Below are positions 1-8,230 of a DNA stretch of 64,000 nt, one piece after another. The notes below the pieces were generated by a model that was not told the origin of the DNA, made no database searches, and saw nothing but the letters and a program-made list of their open reading frames with translations. The number at the start of each line of letters is the position of its first letter. Positions within the stretch are counted from its first letter, which is position 1. The translations under genes were made by a program, and so were the position numbers. Source of the stretch: Actinomycetes bacterium (GTDB lineage: Bacteria; Actinomycetota; Actinomycetes; Nanopelagicales; Nanopelagicaceae). The DNA lies in assembly GCA_025360085.1 (NCBI GenBank), contig JANYCW010000046.1:52036-116035 (forward strand). Reading direction: 5' to 3'.

Positions 1-495
1 GGCAATATTCCAAATAATGATCGCATATTACTTGTTGATTCACTTGCTGCAGTAGCCGGCGGAGTGGGAAGCATCTCTTCAAATACAAGTTATATCGAAT
101 CTGCCGCTGGTGTTGGAGAAGGTGCACGTACCGGACTTGCATCGGTTGTTACGGGAGTCTTGTTCTTATTAACAACATTCTTGGCGCCCCTTGTAGCGGT
201 TATCCCCTATGAAGCGGCTACTCCAGCACTTGTCATTGTGGGTTTTCTCATGATGACTCAGATTAAGAAAATCGATTGGGAAGACTTCGGAATTGCAATT
301 CCCGCTTTCTTAACGATTATCTTGATGCCATTTACATACAATATCTCCGTAGGTATTGGCGCCGGCTTTATTTCCCACGTTGTCATCCGAATCGTTCAAG
401 GCCGTCGCAAAGATGTTCATCCATTGCTCCTGCTTGTATCAGGCCTATTTGTGATCTACTTTCTTGCCTCGCCCATTAATGCTTGGATTGGATAA
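1..495 (+). CDS. NCS2/AzgA-type purine (guanine/hypoxanthine) permease, C-terminal part
   Basis: The frame is open from base 1, so the 5' end lies outside the window; the GTG start in the ORF track is internal. Visible protein: 'SLAAVAGGVGSISSNTSYIESAAGVGEGARTG' region (the SNTSYIES-like stretch is typical of AzgA-type NCS2 purine permeases), followed by four or five hydrophobic segments and a basic loop (QGRRKD). Members of this family import guanine, hypoxanthine or adenine by proton symport at the cytoplasmic membrane. Which base is carried cannot be told from this fragment. The gene is followed by a strong hairpin terminator and is convergent with ung. Confidence 0.85.
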   Translation, partial: GNIPNNDRILLVDSLAAVAGGVGSISSNTSYIESAAGVGEGARTGLASVVTGVLFLLTTFLAPLVAVIPYEAATPALVIVGFLMMTQIKKIDWEDFGIAIPAFLTIILMPFTYNISVGIGAGFISHVVIRIVQGRRKDVHPLLLLVSGLFVIYFLASPINAWIG

Positions 496-510
496 GTACG
501 TTAAATTAAG

Positions 511-551
511 AAATCACATACCCCGCAGATTTTCTGTGGGGTATGTGATTT
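511..551. terminator. Bidirectional Rho-independent terminator
   Basis: An 18-bp near-perfect inverted repeat (AAATCACATACCCCGCAG / CTGTGGGGTATGTGATTT, one G-T pair) with a 5-nt loop. A-rich and T-rich edges serve both strands. It lies between the convergent permease and ung genes and is the clearest intrinsic terminator in the window. Confidence 0.9.
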
Positions 552-552
552 T

Positions 553-1191
553 CTACCAATAAATTGCCGCCTTACCGTGACTAGTTAAGATTTCATTAGC
601 TCGCGAAAAAGGTCTAGAACCAAAAAACCCACGATATGCCGACAATGGACTTGGGTGCGCTGACGTAATCCTGAGCTCAGCACTAAAATAACCGGCGAGT
701 TCTTGCGCATTTTTTCCCCATAAAATAGCAACTACTAAATGAGCTCCGAGAACCTTTGCAATTTCATCGGTAATGGCTTGCCACCCGATATTCACATGAG
801 CTAAAGATTGACCTACTTGCGTAGTCAAAATTCGATTAAGTAAAAGCACGCCTTGATCACTCCACCGCTGGAGATCGCCATTTTCTGGGCTGGAATCAGG
901 ATAATCGTTGCTCAATTCTTTAAAGATATTTTTTAATGTCGCAGGGAGTTGGGAAATCTGTGCGCCTACTGAAAAAGCCAATCCTTGTGCATATCCAGGC
1001 GTCGGATAAGGATCTTGGCCAAATATCACTACTCGAATGCCAGAAATTGGAAGTTTAAGGGCTCGCATAATATTCTCATGAATTGGAGCAATGTACTGAC
1101 CTGTAAGTGCGGATTCTATTTTATCAAATTGAGTTTTTTGATTCGCCAACTCGTGTTGCCACTCTGAATGCATCTGATCAAATAACTTCAT
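553..1191 (-). CDS. ung: Uracil-DNA glycosylase
   Basis: Family 1 uracil-DNA glycosylase, which excises uracil from DNA to start base-excision repair. Motifs seen: the water-activating GQDPYPTPGYAQG segment with the catalytic Asp, and the C-terminal HPSPLSAYRGF loop that inserts into DNA. I chose the ATG at 1191 (MKLFDQMHSEW); it begins 4 nt after the stop of the upstream ABC gene and gives about 212 aa. The longer track ORF (232 aa) would overlap that gene. It is probably cotranscribed with the ABC ATPase and ends at the bidirectional terminator. Confidence 0.93.
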   Translation of the reverse strand: MKLFDQMHSEWQHELANQKTQFDKIESALTGQYIAPIHENIMRALKLPISGIRVVIFGQDPYPTPGYAQGLAFSVGAQISQLPATLKNIFKELSNDYPDSSPENGDLQRWSDQGVLLLNRILTTQVGQSLAHVNIGWQAITDEIAKVLGAHLVVAILWGKNAQELAGYFSAELRITSAHPSPLSAYRGFFGSRPFSRANEILTSHGKAAIYW

Positions 1192-1195
1192 TCTT

Positions 1196-1987
1196 CTACA
1201 TTCGTGCGCGGGCTGAGAATCTACCACCGTGTGAATGTACTTCGATGTCACTCTGAAAAACTGCAGAAATATACTCGGAGGTAATTATCTGCTCGACTGG
1301 ACCTGAGGCCATAGCTACACCATTCCTGAGGAGTAAGGCATGTGTTGTTCCGATGGGGATCTCTTCAATGTGATGGGTGACTACAACAGTTGCGGGCGAT
1401 GTTGAGCTTAAAGAAAATTCGGCAAGCCTTCGGAGTAAATCTTCCCGCCCTCCAACATCCAAGCCACCTGCCGGTTCATCGAGAAGCAAGAGTTCAGGAT
1501 CGGTCATCAGGGCTCGTGCAATTTGAACACGTTTTCTCTCCCCTTCACTCAGGGTTTGATACACGCGATCTCCTAGGTCGCGAACTCCAAAGGTGGTGAG
1601 TAAAGCCATCGCACGAGATTCATCCCACAAATCATAAATCTCGTTCCATCGTCCCAGAATCGCATAAGCCGCGGTCAAGACAACGTCTCTTACTTTTTCA
1701 TCCTCTGGAATTTCGTAGGCAGCGAGGGCTCCGCATAGACCAATTCTCGTTCTGAGTTCAAATAAATCAATGTGTCCCATTACTCTATCTAGGATTTTGA
1801 CCGTACCCTCCGTTGGAAAAATTCTGGTTGCTAGTAATTGCAAGAGTGTCGACTTCCCCGCCCCGTTTGGACCCAGAACTACCCATCTCTCTCCCCTATC
1901 TATTGAAAAATTGATGGGTCCAAGAATAGATTTACCGTCACGTATAATGTGAATATCCGTGAGTTCTAAAACATGAGTACTGGCCAT
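1196..1987 (-). CDS. ABC transporter ATP-binding protein (no adjacent permease)
   Basis: A single ABC ATPase domain of about 263 aa. Walker A GPNGAGKST, signature LSEGERKRVQIARAL, Walker B LLLLDEP followed by the D-loop GGLD, and H-loop THHIEEIP are all intact, so it should hydrolyse ATP. No membrane partner lies next to it, and the substrate is unknown. The start is set at MASTHVLELTD (1987): the track ORF reaches 2074 and would overlap the divergent serB start. A TATCTT box 8 nt before this ATG and the lack of a Shine-Dalgarno suggest a leaderless message. Likely an operon with ung. Confidence 0.8.
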   Translation of the reverse strand: MASTHVLELTDIHIIRDGKSILGPINFSIDRGERWVVLGPNGAGKSTLLQLLATRIFPTEGTVKILDRVMGHIDLFELRTRIGLCGALAAYEIPEDEKVRDVVLTAAYAILGRWNEIYDLWDESRAMALLTTFGVRDLGDRVYQTLSEGERKRVQIARALMTDPELLLLDEPAGGLDVGGREDLLRRLAEFSLSSTSPATVVVTHHIEEIPIGTTHALLLRNGVAMASGPVEQIITSEYISAVFQSDIEVHSHGGRFSARARM

Positions 1988-2072
1988 AGAGCAAAAAGAT
2001 ACTGGGTAGTTGATAAAAGTAGGGCCATTAACGGTTTTGGCGCCAAGTGATTCGCGATAAACTCCATTTCTC
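1988..2072. promoter_or_regulatory. Divergent promoter region, ABC ATPase / serB
   Basis: An 85-bp divergent spacer. On the minus strand TATCTT (2001-1996) lies 8 nt before the ABC start. On the plus strand TAAACT (2058-2063) lies 9 nt before the serB ATG. Neither gene has a Shine-Dalgarno, so both may be leaderless. TANNNT boxes are common by chance, hence modest confidence. Confidence 0.4.
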
Positions 2073-3272
2073 ATGACAAATACGCGCGAAATTGATCAAT
2101 TTACGGGACTTATCTTGCTCACTGGCAACGATAAACCTGGTATCACTGAGGCTCTTTTCGCAACGCTCTCGCCTTTTTCAGTTGCAATTTTAGATATCGA
2201 GCAGGTTGTCATCAGTCATCGATTAATTTTGACGGTCTTGATTGCCCTCAATCCCGCTCACGAAAAAGCTATCGTTGCCGATTTACTCCAATGCGAGCAA
2301 TCAATGGATGTCGAAATCGCAACCCTATTTTCTACGAATACTCCACAAAGCATCGCCGTGAAGAAGGGATTACTCCACGTTGTTATTTTGAGTACAAAAC
2401 TGCACCCCTTAGCGTTGGCAGCTATTTCAGGTGCAATGGCTAGCGTGGGCGCCAATATCGAACGCATTTCCCGAACTGCCTCACAACCTGTTATAGCGAT
2501 AGAGTTTTTGATTTCAGGTGTTGAGCAAATCGCTGTAAGCGCCGTTCTTGCTCCAATTGCAGCTAAACATAATGTCGATATGGCAGTTCAACCAGGTGGC
2601 TTACTAAGACTGGCCAAAAAATTAGTGCAATTGGATGTGGATTCAACATTAATCCAGCAAGAGGTCATAGAGCTCCTTGCGGCAAAGGCCGGGGTAAGTC
2701 AAAAAGTCAGAGAAATTACAGATTTAGCAATGCGTGGAGAGTTGGATTTCGAGCAATCATTGAGGTCAAGAGTCAAACTACTAAAAGGTCTGCCGGAGTC
2801 TGTAATCAGCGAGGTTCAAAATGAGATTTCATTGACCCTCGGCGCCCGAACTCTTATTGATACGCTCCATCGACTCGGACACAGCGTCGCCGTTGTTTCT
2901 GGTGGCTTTATAGATGTAATCGCTCCACTTGTGGATTCGTTGAAGATTAAATATGTCAAGGCTAATAAGTTAGAGATCATCGATGGATTCTTAACGGGTA
3001 ACATTTCAGGGGAAGTCATTGATCGTGCGGCAAAAGCGGCCGCGTTGCGAGAGTTTGCCGAACTCGAAAACTTAACGATGTCACAAACTATCGCTATTGG
3101 CGACGGCGCAAATGATTTAGACATGATTGCCGCCGCCGGTCTTGGAATAGCCTTTAATGCTAAACCTGCAGTAAAAGCCGCAGCCGATAGTTCATTGACG
3201 GCGCCGTATCTAGATTCCGTGCTCTATTTGCTAGGAATTGCCAGTGAAGATATTGAAAGCACGCGTGAATAG
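2073..3272 (+). CDS. serB: Phosphoserine phosphatase, ACT-domain form
   Basis: Last step of serine synthesis: hydrolyses O-phosphoserine. The N-terminal ~175 residues form an ACT-like regulatory region (MTNTREIDQFTGLILLTGND; second ACT near 100-170). The C-terminal HAD phosphatase carries DVDST (about 188-192, nucleophile Asp), VSGGF (motif II) and GDGANDLDMI (motif IV). At 399 aa it matches the long actinobacterial SerB type. The ATG at 2073 has no clear Shine-Dalgarno. The gene ends 4 bp from the convergent hisG stop with no terminator between. Confidence 0.93.
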   Translation: MTNTREIDQFTGLILLTGNDKPGITEALFATLSPFSVAILDIEQVVISHRLILTVLIALNPAHEKAIVADLLQCEQSMDVEIATLFSTNTPQSIAVKKGLLHVVILSTKLHPLALAAISGAMASVGANIERISRTASQPVIAIEFLISGVEQIAVSAVLAPIAAKHNVDMAVQPGGLLRLAKKLVQLDVDSTLIQQEVIELLAAKAGVSQKVREITDLAMRGELDFEQSLRSRVKLLKGLPESVISEVQNEISLTLGARTLIDTLHRLGHSVAVVSGGFIDVIAPLVDSLKIKYVKANKLEIIDGFLTGNISGEVIDRAAKAAALREFAELENLTMSQTIAIGDGANDLDMIAAAGLGIAFNAKPAVKAAADSSLTAPYLDSVLYLLGIASEDIESTRE

Positions 3273-3276
3273 TGCG

Positions 3277-4122
3277 TTAGAGTCGGCAAGCATGGATATC
3301 TGTAACCAAAATTCCTCGAGCACCTACTGTCCATAGTTCATCCATGACTCGATTAGTGTCTTTGCGCAGGACCATGGCACGGACTGCAACCCAATCAATA
3401 TTTTGTAATGGTGAAATTGTTGGGGATTCTAATCCTGGCGTTATTGCGCACGCCAATTCGACATCAATTTTGGGAATGTCATAATCTAGAAGTACATATC
3501 GACGAGCGGTAACAACACCTTGTAAACGTCTAATAAGAATTTCAAGATCTTCGGGTCTAGTAAAATCCTTTCGAGAAATTACAATCGCCTCACTCGTTAA
3601 AATTGGATCTCCAAATATTTTTAATCCCGCTTGGCGTAGAGTATTTCCAGTGCTTACTACGTCAGCTATTAGATCTGCCACACCTAATCGAACACTGCTT
3701 TCAACTGCACCATCCAAACGCACTATATCGGCATGAATACTCAGATTTGTTAAATAGTTCGAAACCAAACCTGGGTATGCGGTAGCCACTCTTTTGCCCG
3801 CGATGTCAGCTAATGACCATTCATAATCAATCGGGGCTGCGAATCTAAAAGTCGAGCCACCAAAATCTAACGCAAGAAGTTCCTTGGCCGATGCTCCTGA
3901 ATCAATAAGCAGATCACGACCCGTTATACCGGCTTCAAGTTCGCCTGAACCTACATAAATTGCAATATCGCGTGGTCTTAGATAGTAAAATTCAACGCAA
4001 TTTTCAAGATCAACTAAAATTAAATCTCGGGTGTCACTTCGCTGCTTGTAACCTGCTTCTTGCAAAATTTCGATCGACGAGTCCGCCAAGGAGCCCTTAT
4101 TTGGAACTGCAATCCGTAACAT
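3277..4122 (-). CDS. hisG: ATP phosphoribosyltransferase, long form
   Basis: First committed step of histidine synthesis (ATP + PRPP to phosphoribosyl-ATP). It opens with MLRIAVPNKGSLADSS, has GSGELEAGITGRDLL and a late GARGILVTDIHACRL. The 281 aa include the C-terminal ACT-like HisG_C domain of the long form, which mediates histidine feedback inhibition in characterised members. It lies 15 bp after hisE; the pair is the tail of the ribM transcription unit. Other his genes are not in the window. Confidence 0.93.
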   Translation of the reverse strand: MLRIAVPNKGSLADSSIEILQEAGYKQRSDTRDLILVDLENCVEFYYLRPRDIAIYVGSGELEAGITGRDLLIDSGASAKELLALDFGGSTFRFAAPIDYEWSLADIAGKRVATAYPGLVSNYLTNLSIHADIVRLDGAVESSVRLGVADLIADVVSTGNTLRQAGLKIFGDPILTSEAIVISRKDFTRPEDLEILIRRLQGVVTARRYVLLDYDIPKIDVELACAITPGLESPTISPLQNIDWVAVRAMVLRKDTNRVMDELWTVGARGILVTDIHACRL

Positions 4123-4137
4123 AGGTAACTCGATTCT

Positions 4138-4401
4138 TTAGAGATATTTGTAGATATCGTCGGGCTTTAACCCTCGAGCCAACATCATGGTCTGTATATG
4201 GTAAATCAATTGGCTAATCTCTTGGGCTAACGCCTCATTAGATTCATATTCGCCAGCAAGCCAGACCTCACCTGCTTCTTCTAAAATCTTCTTTCCGATG
4301 CTATGAACTCCAGCATCCACTGCGGCAACCGTGCCTGAACCCTCTGGGCGGCTCATCAGTTTTTCGACAAGCTCTAACCAGAGGGCGTCAAAGGATTTCA
4401 T
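4138..4401 (-). CDS. hisE: Phosphoribosyl-ATP pyrophosphatase
   Basis: Second step of histidine synthesis: converts PR-ATP to PR-AMP. At 87 aa it is the normal size of stand-alone HisE. MazG-like motifs: [13 protein letters not shown] and [16 protein letters not shown] supply the acidic metal ligands. The ATG at 4401 (MKSFDALW) was chosen; the 137-aa track ORF would overlap ribM and has an unrelated N terminus. It starts 19 bp after the ribM stop. Confidence 0.92.
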   Translation of the reverse strand: MKSFDALWLELVEKLMSRPEGSGTVAAVDAGVHSIGKKILEEAGEVWLAGEYESNEALAQEISQLIYHIQTMMLARGLKPDDIYKYL

Positions 4402-4420
4402 AGCGGCAACTTTACTAGAT

Positions 4421-5104
4421 TTAGTGCGGTGCTTGTATGGGATTTCTTTCACGTTTTGAAATACGCAACCACGATAGAAAACCCCAAATGACGAAGGGAA
4501 GGTAGATCGCGTATAAAGTACCGGTGGGATAGTAACCATTCTTAAAAGCAAAGGGAACGCCGACTAAGTCAACGGCAACCCAGACTAACCAGAATTCAAC
4601 ATAGCCACGGCTCATTCCGTATGTGGCAAGAGCTGTACCTGTAAAGATCCAAGTATCAACTAAAAGCCACGTACCACTTTCTCCTAATGCTTTAAAGATC
4701 TGCATTGAGAGTAAGTAAAAGACAACAATCAATGGGAGAAGAATTAGCCTCTCTTTTGAACTCGTCCATCTGGGGGAAACAGCAGGCTGTGATTTACCAT
4801 TGTTTCGTTGATGATGGGACCAACGAATCCAGCCATAGACGCTCACAACAATCAGTAAGAGATTTCGACTGGCCTGTCCATAGAAGTTGGCCGAGGGCTG
4901 ATTCGAATAGGCGAAGACTGCACCTAGAAAAACGGTGAATAAAAGTGCATCTCCAAGGATTCCGACGGGCCATGCCAACACTTTTCTACGGGCCCCTAAA
5001 ATGGCACTCGATAAACCCAGTGTTCCCCCGATAATTTCGCGTATTGCGATTGATTTACTGCCGAAGTTGATATTTGTTTCAAATAGCCATGTAATGATAT
5101 TCAT
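4421..5104 (-). CDS. ribM: PnuC-family transporter, predicted riboflavin importer RibM
   Basis: A 227-aa membrane protein with about seven hydrophobic segments and the PnuC-family pattern ([24 protein letters not shown] near the N terminus, [47 protein letters not shown]). PnuC proteins usually carry nicotinamide riboside, but actinobacterial PnuC-like RibM proteins carry riboflavin and are controlled by FMN riboswitches. The RFN element directly upstream makes RibM the better call. The start is supported by AGGAAGGA 6 nt before the ATG. It sits between rpe and hisE, where related actinobacteria keep riboflavin synthesis genes. Confidence 0.85.
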   Translation of the reverse strand: MNIITWLFETNINFGSKSIAIREIIGGTLGLSSAILGARRKVLAWPVGILGDALLFTVFLGAVFAYSNQPSANFYGQASRNLLLIVVSVYGWIRWSHHQRNNGKSQPAVSPRWTSSKERLILLPLIVVFYLLSMQIFKALGESGTWLLVDTWIFTGTALATYGMSRGYVEFWLVWVAVDLVGVPFAFKNGYYPTGTLYAIYLPFVIWGFLSWLRISKRERNPIQAPH

Positions 5105-5112
5105 AGTTGATC

Positions 5113-5139
5113 CTTCCTAGGATGAAAAGCTCCAGGAAG
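5113..5139 (-). promoter_or_regulatory. Putative ribosome-site sequestering hairpin for ribM
   Basis: On the minus strand CTTCCTGG can pair with CC(T)AGGAAG, burying most of the AGGAAGGA Shine-Dalgarno of ribM. It lies between the FMN aptamer and the start codon, and no strong T-run follows the aptamer, so translational control is more likely than attenuation. The pairing is seen in the sequence; the role is inferred. Confidence 0.5.
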
Positions 5140-5175
5140 CAACAAAACACCCATGCGCGAATTGCACATGAGCAT

Positions 5176-5297
5176 TTGCTCCTTTATCCAGACTTTAACT
5201 GTCGGTTTTGGAATTTCACCAAATCAACCGACCACTGGATGTGATCGGGTCGCGGACTATACCGCCGGTTCGGAATTATCACCGACCCCCGGAACAA
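5176..5297 (-). promoter_or_regulatory. FMN riboswitch (RFN element)
   Basis: Conserved RFN blocks are read on the minus strand: GATAATTCCGAACCGGCGGTA, AGTCCGCGACCC, GTGAAATTCCAAAACCGACAG and AAAGTCTGGAT. The closing P1 helix is TTGTTCC (5297-5291) with GGAGCAA (5182-5176). A small competing stem GAGC-AAAT-GCTC (5181-5170) uses the same 3' strand as P1 and could be the alternative fold. FMN binding should lower expression of ribM and possibly of hisE-hisG. Confidence 0.95.
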
Positions 5298-5304
5298 CGT
5301 TTGC

Positions 5305-5970
5305 CTAGTCTGTCACAGATAGTGCGCAATTGCGTAATGAACGAATCATCTCGTTTGGATCCGATGAATTAAACACCGAACTACCTGCGACAAAGGTGTC
5401 GGCGCCAGCTTCGGCAGCTTGGGCAATGGTCTCAAGTGATATACCTCCGTCAACTTGCAGCCAAATGGGCCGAGCACCGATTATTAGTCGTGTTTGGCGA
5501 ACTTTATCCAACATTTCAAGCATAAATTTTTGTCCGCCAAAACCAGGTTCTACTGTCATAATCAAAAACATATCAACGTCATCAAGAAATCTTGCATAAC
5601 TAGCTATCTGCGTTCTGGGCTTTAAAGCAAGACCCGTACGTGCACCTTCACCATGAATTGCTTTTAAAGTTGACACAATATTTTTCGTTGCTTCCGCGTG
5701 AACAGTCACACTTGTCGCACCTGCTTGGGCATACGCCGGCGCAATATCATCTACATCGGCGACCATCAAATGTGCATCGACTCCGATTGGAGAGTTTTTG
5801 ATAATCTGGCTTGCTCGCTCGAAGTCAAAGGTAAAATTCGGTACAAAAATATTATCCATAACATCTAAATGTAGAAAATCAGAAGCATCGGCAATGAGGG
5901 CAATCTCTTGTTCCAAATTCGCCAAATCGGCATTTAGAATGCTCGGCGTGATGCGGATTTCACGTGACAT
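5305..5970 (-). CDS. rpe: Ribulose-phosphate 3-epimerase
   Basis: Interconverts ribulose-5-P and xylulose-5-P in the pentose phosphate pathway. A (βα)8 protein of 221 aa with family signatures: ITPSILNADLANLEQEI, HLDVMDNIFVPNFTFD (metal-ligand His/Asp), AHLMVADVD, VEPGFGGQKF and VDGGI. It follows rsmB by 9 bp and is the last gene before the FMN riboswitch, so transcription from the pyr train may read into that leader. Confidence 0.95.
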   Translation of the reverse strand: MSREIRITPSILNADLANLEQEIALIADASDFLHLDVMDNIFVPNFTFDFERASQIIKNSPIGVDAHLMVADVDDIAPAYAQAGATSVTVHAEATKNIVSTLKAIHGEGARTGLALKPRTQIASYARFLDDVDMFLIMTVEPGFGGQKFMLEMLDKVRQTRLIIGARPIWLQVDGGISLETIAQAAEAGADTFVAGSSVFNSSDPNEMIRSLRNCALSVTD

Positions 5971-5979
5971 AGCAGAAGT

Positions 5980-7332
5980 TTAACTTCGCTTAACGAAAGC
6001 CGCTAGAAACATTGCATCTGTGCCATGAAGATGAGTCCAAAGGCTCATGGCTCCGTCGCGTATTCCATTATGGAGTCCAGACGGCATCTTCGATGATAAA
6101 TCAATAAGTTCAAGCTCTGGATAGTTTTTTAGAATATCGGTAACTTGAACGGTTGTTTCAGCCAAATGTGGTGAACACGTCGCATATCCGAGTACTCCCC
6201 CAGGATTTAAAACGCCAATAGCTGCGTGAATGAGTTCGCGTTGTAACTTAGTAAGTTCACGTAAATTTTGTAATGTTCGACGCCATCGCACCTCTGGCCG
6301 CCTTCGCAATGCTCCAAGGCCCGTACAGGGCACATCAATTAAAATCGCATCAAAGCTCTCGCCCCGTTCGGCAATGTCGCGGCCATCGCCAACCCATACT
6401 CTTGCACCGTGCACCACACGTTTCACTAACTCCGCGCGAGGAGTTGAAATCTCATTTGCTGTTACTTCGATGCCTCTCTGTGCGGCAATGGCGCACAGAA
6501 GCGCCGCTTTACCTCCGGGACCAGCACATAAATCTAGCCATTTCGTTCCGTTGGCCACTGATGCAAAAACAGTGGCGACCAACTGAGATCCCTCATCTTG
6601 GACGCCGGCTAATCGATGTCGAATTAGATCTAGACTGCCAGAATGTCCTTTCCATCGAGCTCCCAGCGTGGAAAACTGCGTTGCAGTGGCACCTACGTTA
6701 ATCAAATCTGACTGCGTTGAATATCCCGGCCATGAAACCAACGTTGGCAGCGCTGCAATATTATTTATTTTTAGTGCTTCCTCTGTCTGCTTCCAATCCT
6801 TGAGTAGATCGTAATATGCAGAGACGATCCATTCAGGATGCGAATATACGATAGCCAGCCTAGATACTGGATCTTGCATCTGGGACAGAGGTGTAAACCA
6901 CTCATCCATAGATTTTCTGGTGACGCCTCTCAAAAGAGCATTGACAAAACTGGCCTTAGATTCACCGAGTCTTGCACGTGCCACTTCAACAGTTGCAGCA
7001 ACGGCGGCATGGTCGGGTATGCGCATTTCATGCAACTGGTGTACTCCTAAGCGCGCAACATCAATGATTCCTGGATCAACTTCTGACCAAGGGCGATCAC
7101 TAATCTGAGCTAGTACCCAGTCGTGTTTTCCCAACATTCGAATAGTCCCGTAAACAAGTTCTGTAACCAGATTGCGATCGCGCTCGGACAGCGAGCTAGA
7201 TGTCAAAGCTTGCGGGAGCAGTAAGTTTGAATAACCGTTATTGCGATTGACCTCCGTTATGACATCAAAGGCGAGAAGACGAGCTGCATCAGGTCTGGGT
7301 GATTTAAAAGAATCTCTCCGTGCTTTAGTCAA
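5980..7332 (-). CDS. rsmB: 16S rRNA (cytosine-967 C5) methyltransferase
   Basis: SAM-dependent RsmB/Fmu. An N-terminal NusB-like domain (DAARLLAFDVITEVNRNNGYSN... ) is followed by a Rossmann methyltransferase: WLDLCAGPGGKAALL (SAM binding), IDVPCTGLGALRRRP (PCTG Cys) and GVLGYATCSPHLAET (catalytic TCS motif). The track ORF (571 aa) starts deep inside fmt and is too long. I chose TTG at 7332, 6 nt after GGAG, overlapping the fmt stop and giving 450 aa. GTG at 7344 is the alternative but lacks a placed Shine-Dalgarno. Confidence 0.88.
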   Translation of the reverse strand: MTKARRDSFKSPRPDAARLLAFDVITEVNRNNGYSNLLLPQALTSSSLSERDRNLVTELVYGTIRMLGKHDWVLAQISDRPWSEVDPGIIDVARLGVHQLHEMRIPDHAAVAATVEVARARLGESKASFVNALLRGVTRKSMDEWFTPLSQMQDPVSRLAIVYSHPEWIVSAYYDLLKDWKQTEEALKINNIAALPTLVSWPGYSTQSDLINVGATATQFSTLGARWKGHSGSLDLIRHRLAGVQDEGSQLVATVFASVANGTKWLDLCAGPGGKAALLCAIAAQRGIEVTANEISTPRAELVKRVVHGARVWVGDGRDIAERGESFDAILIDVPCTGLGALRRRPEVRWRRTLQNLRELTKLQRELIHAAIGVLNPGGVLGYATCSPHLAETTVQVTDILKNYPELELIDLSSKMPSGLHNGIRDGAMSLWTHLHGTDAMFLAAFVKRS

Positions 7333-8230
7333 AGCGCTCTCCACCGTGCAAATGTAAACCTCGTGACCATTCAATTCCTGACATCTCTTTGCTACCGCCA
7401 GGTAGAACTCGCAGTAATGCAATCGCCGATGAATCTGCGCAGCCAACAACAAGATTGCCATCGATAACTGATATCTCCCCCGGTTTAAGCGAAGCTTCGA
7501 ATAGCTGCGCCTGAAATATTTTGAGCACCATGCCGTTGAATTGGCTCCACGCACAAGGTTTGGGGAAAAATCCACGAATTCGGGCCAGATTAACCTCCGA
7601 GTGAAAGCTCCAATCAATCTTGGCTTCGGTCTTGGAAATTTTAGGTGCCATAGATGCCGCGCCAACCTGTGGTCTCGGTTGGATACCTTTTTCAACTGCG
7701 ACTAAAGCCTCTTCAACGACGTGGGGTCCTAGGAGCGCAAGCGCATTCATTAATTCAAGACTGCTCCACGTGGGTTCGATAACCAGATGCGCATGCGAAT
7801 AAATCGCTCCAGTATCCATTCCCTTATCCAAAGCAAAAACCGTAACACCCGTGGCGCGCTCTCCCCGTTCAATTGCTCTTTGCACGGGAGCCGCTCCGCG
7901 ATATGCAGGCAAAATTGAAAAATGTAGATTAAGAAATCCATGAAGTGGAACTCTAAGAATCGATTCGGGTAACAAAACACCATAGCCAATCGTTAAAACA
8001 CAATCGAGATCGTCAATGTATCCGTGTAAATCTTCGGGTGAATGCGGGCGAATCAATGGGATTTTTCGATTGAGCGCCCATTGACTCACGTCAGAACTTA
8101 CAAGTGGGCGACCTCGACCAGATGGTCGATCTGGTTGAGAGATAACGAGCGCGATTTCATGAGCTGATTCAAAAAGCCACTCAAGCGTCGGGAGCGCAGC
8201 TGCCGGAGTAGCGGCTACTCCGATGCGCAT
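7325..8230 (-). CDS. fmt: Methionyl-tRNA formyltransferase
   Basis: Formylates initiator Met-tRNA using 10-formyl-THF. 301 aa, normal size. Signatures: N-terminal MRIGVAATPAAALPTLEWL, the folate/catalytic segment NLHFSILPAYRGAAPVQRAI (Asn, His) and TGVTVFALDKGMDTG. The C-terminal OB-like tRNA-binding domain is present. It is translationally coupled to def (TAATG overlap) and its end overlaps the rsmB start. def-fmt pairing is the usual arrangement. Confidence 0.95.
   Translation of the reverse strand: MRIGVAATPAAALPTLEWLFESAHEIALVISQPDRPSGRGRPLVSSDVSQWALNRKIPLIRPHSPEDLHGYIDDLDCVLTIGYGVLLPESILRVPLHGFLNLHFSILPAYRGAAPVQRAIERGERATGVTVFALDKGMDTGAIYSHAHLVIEPTWSSLELMNALALLGPHVVEEALVAVEKGIQPRPQVGAASMAPKISKTEAKIDWSFHSEVNLARIRGFFPKPCAWSQFNGMVLKIFQAQLFEASLKPGEISVIDGNLVVGCADSSAIALLRVLPGGSKEMSGIEWSRGLHLHGGERFD

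Noticed and set aside
4402-4551. 50-residue N-terminal extension of HisE
   Set aside because: It overlaps ribM out of frame and lacks similarity; ATG 4401 gives the normal 87-aa enzyme.
7333-7695. 120-aa N-terminal extension of RsmB
   Set aside because: It lies wholly inside fmt in another frame and has no family similarity; TTG 7332 with GGAG is a better start.
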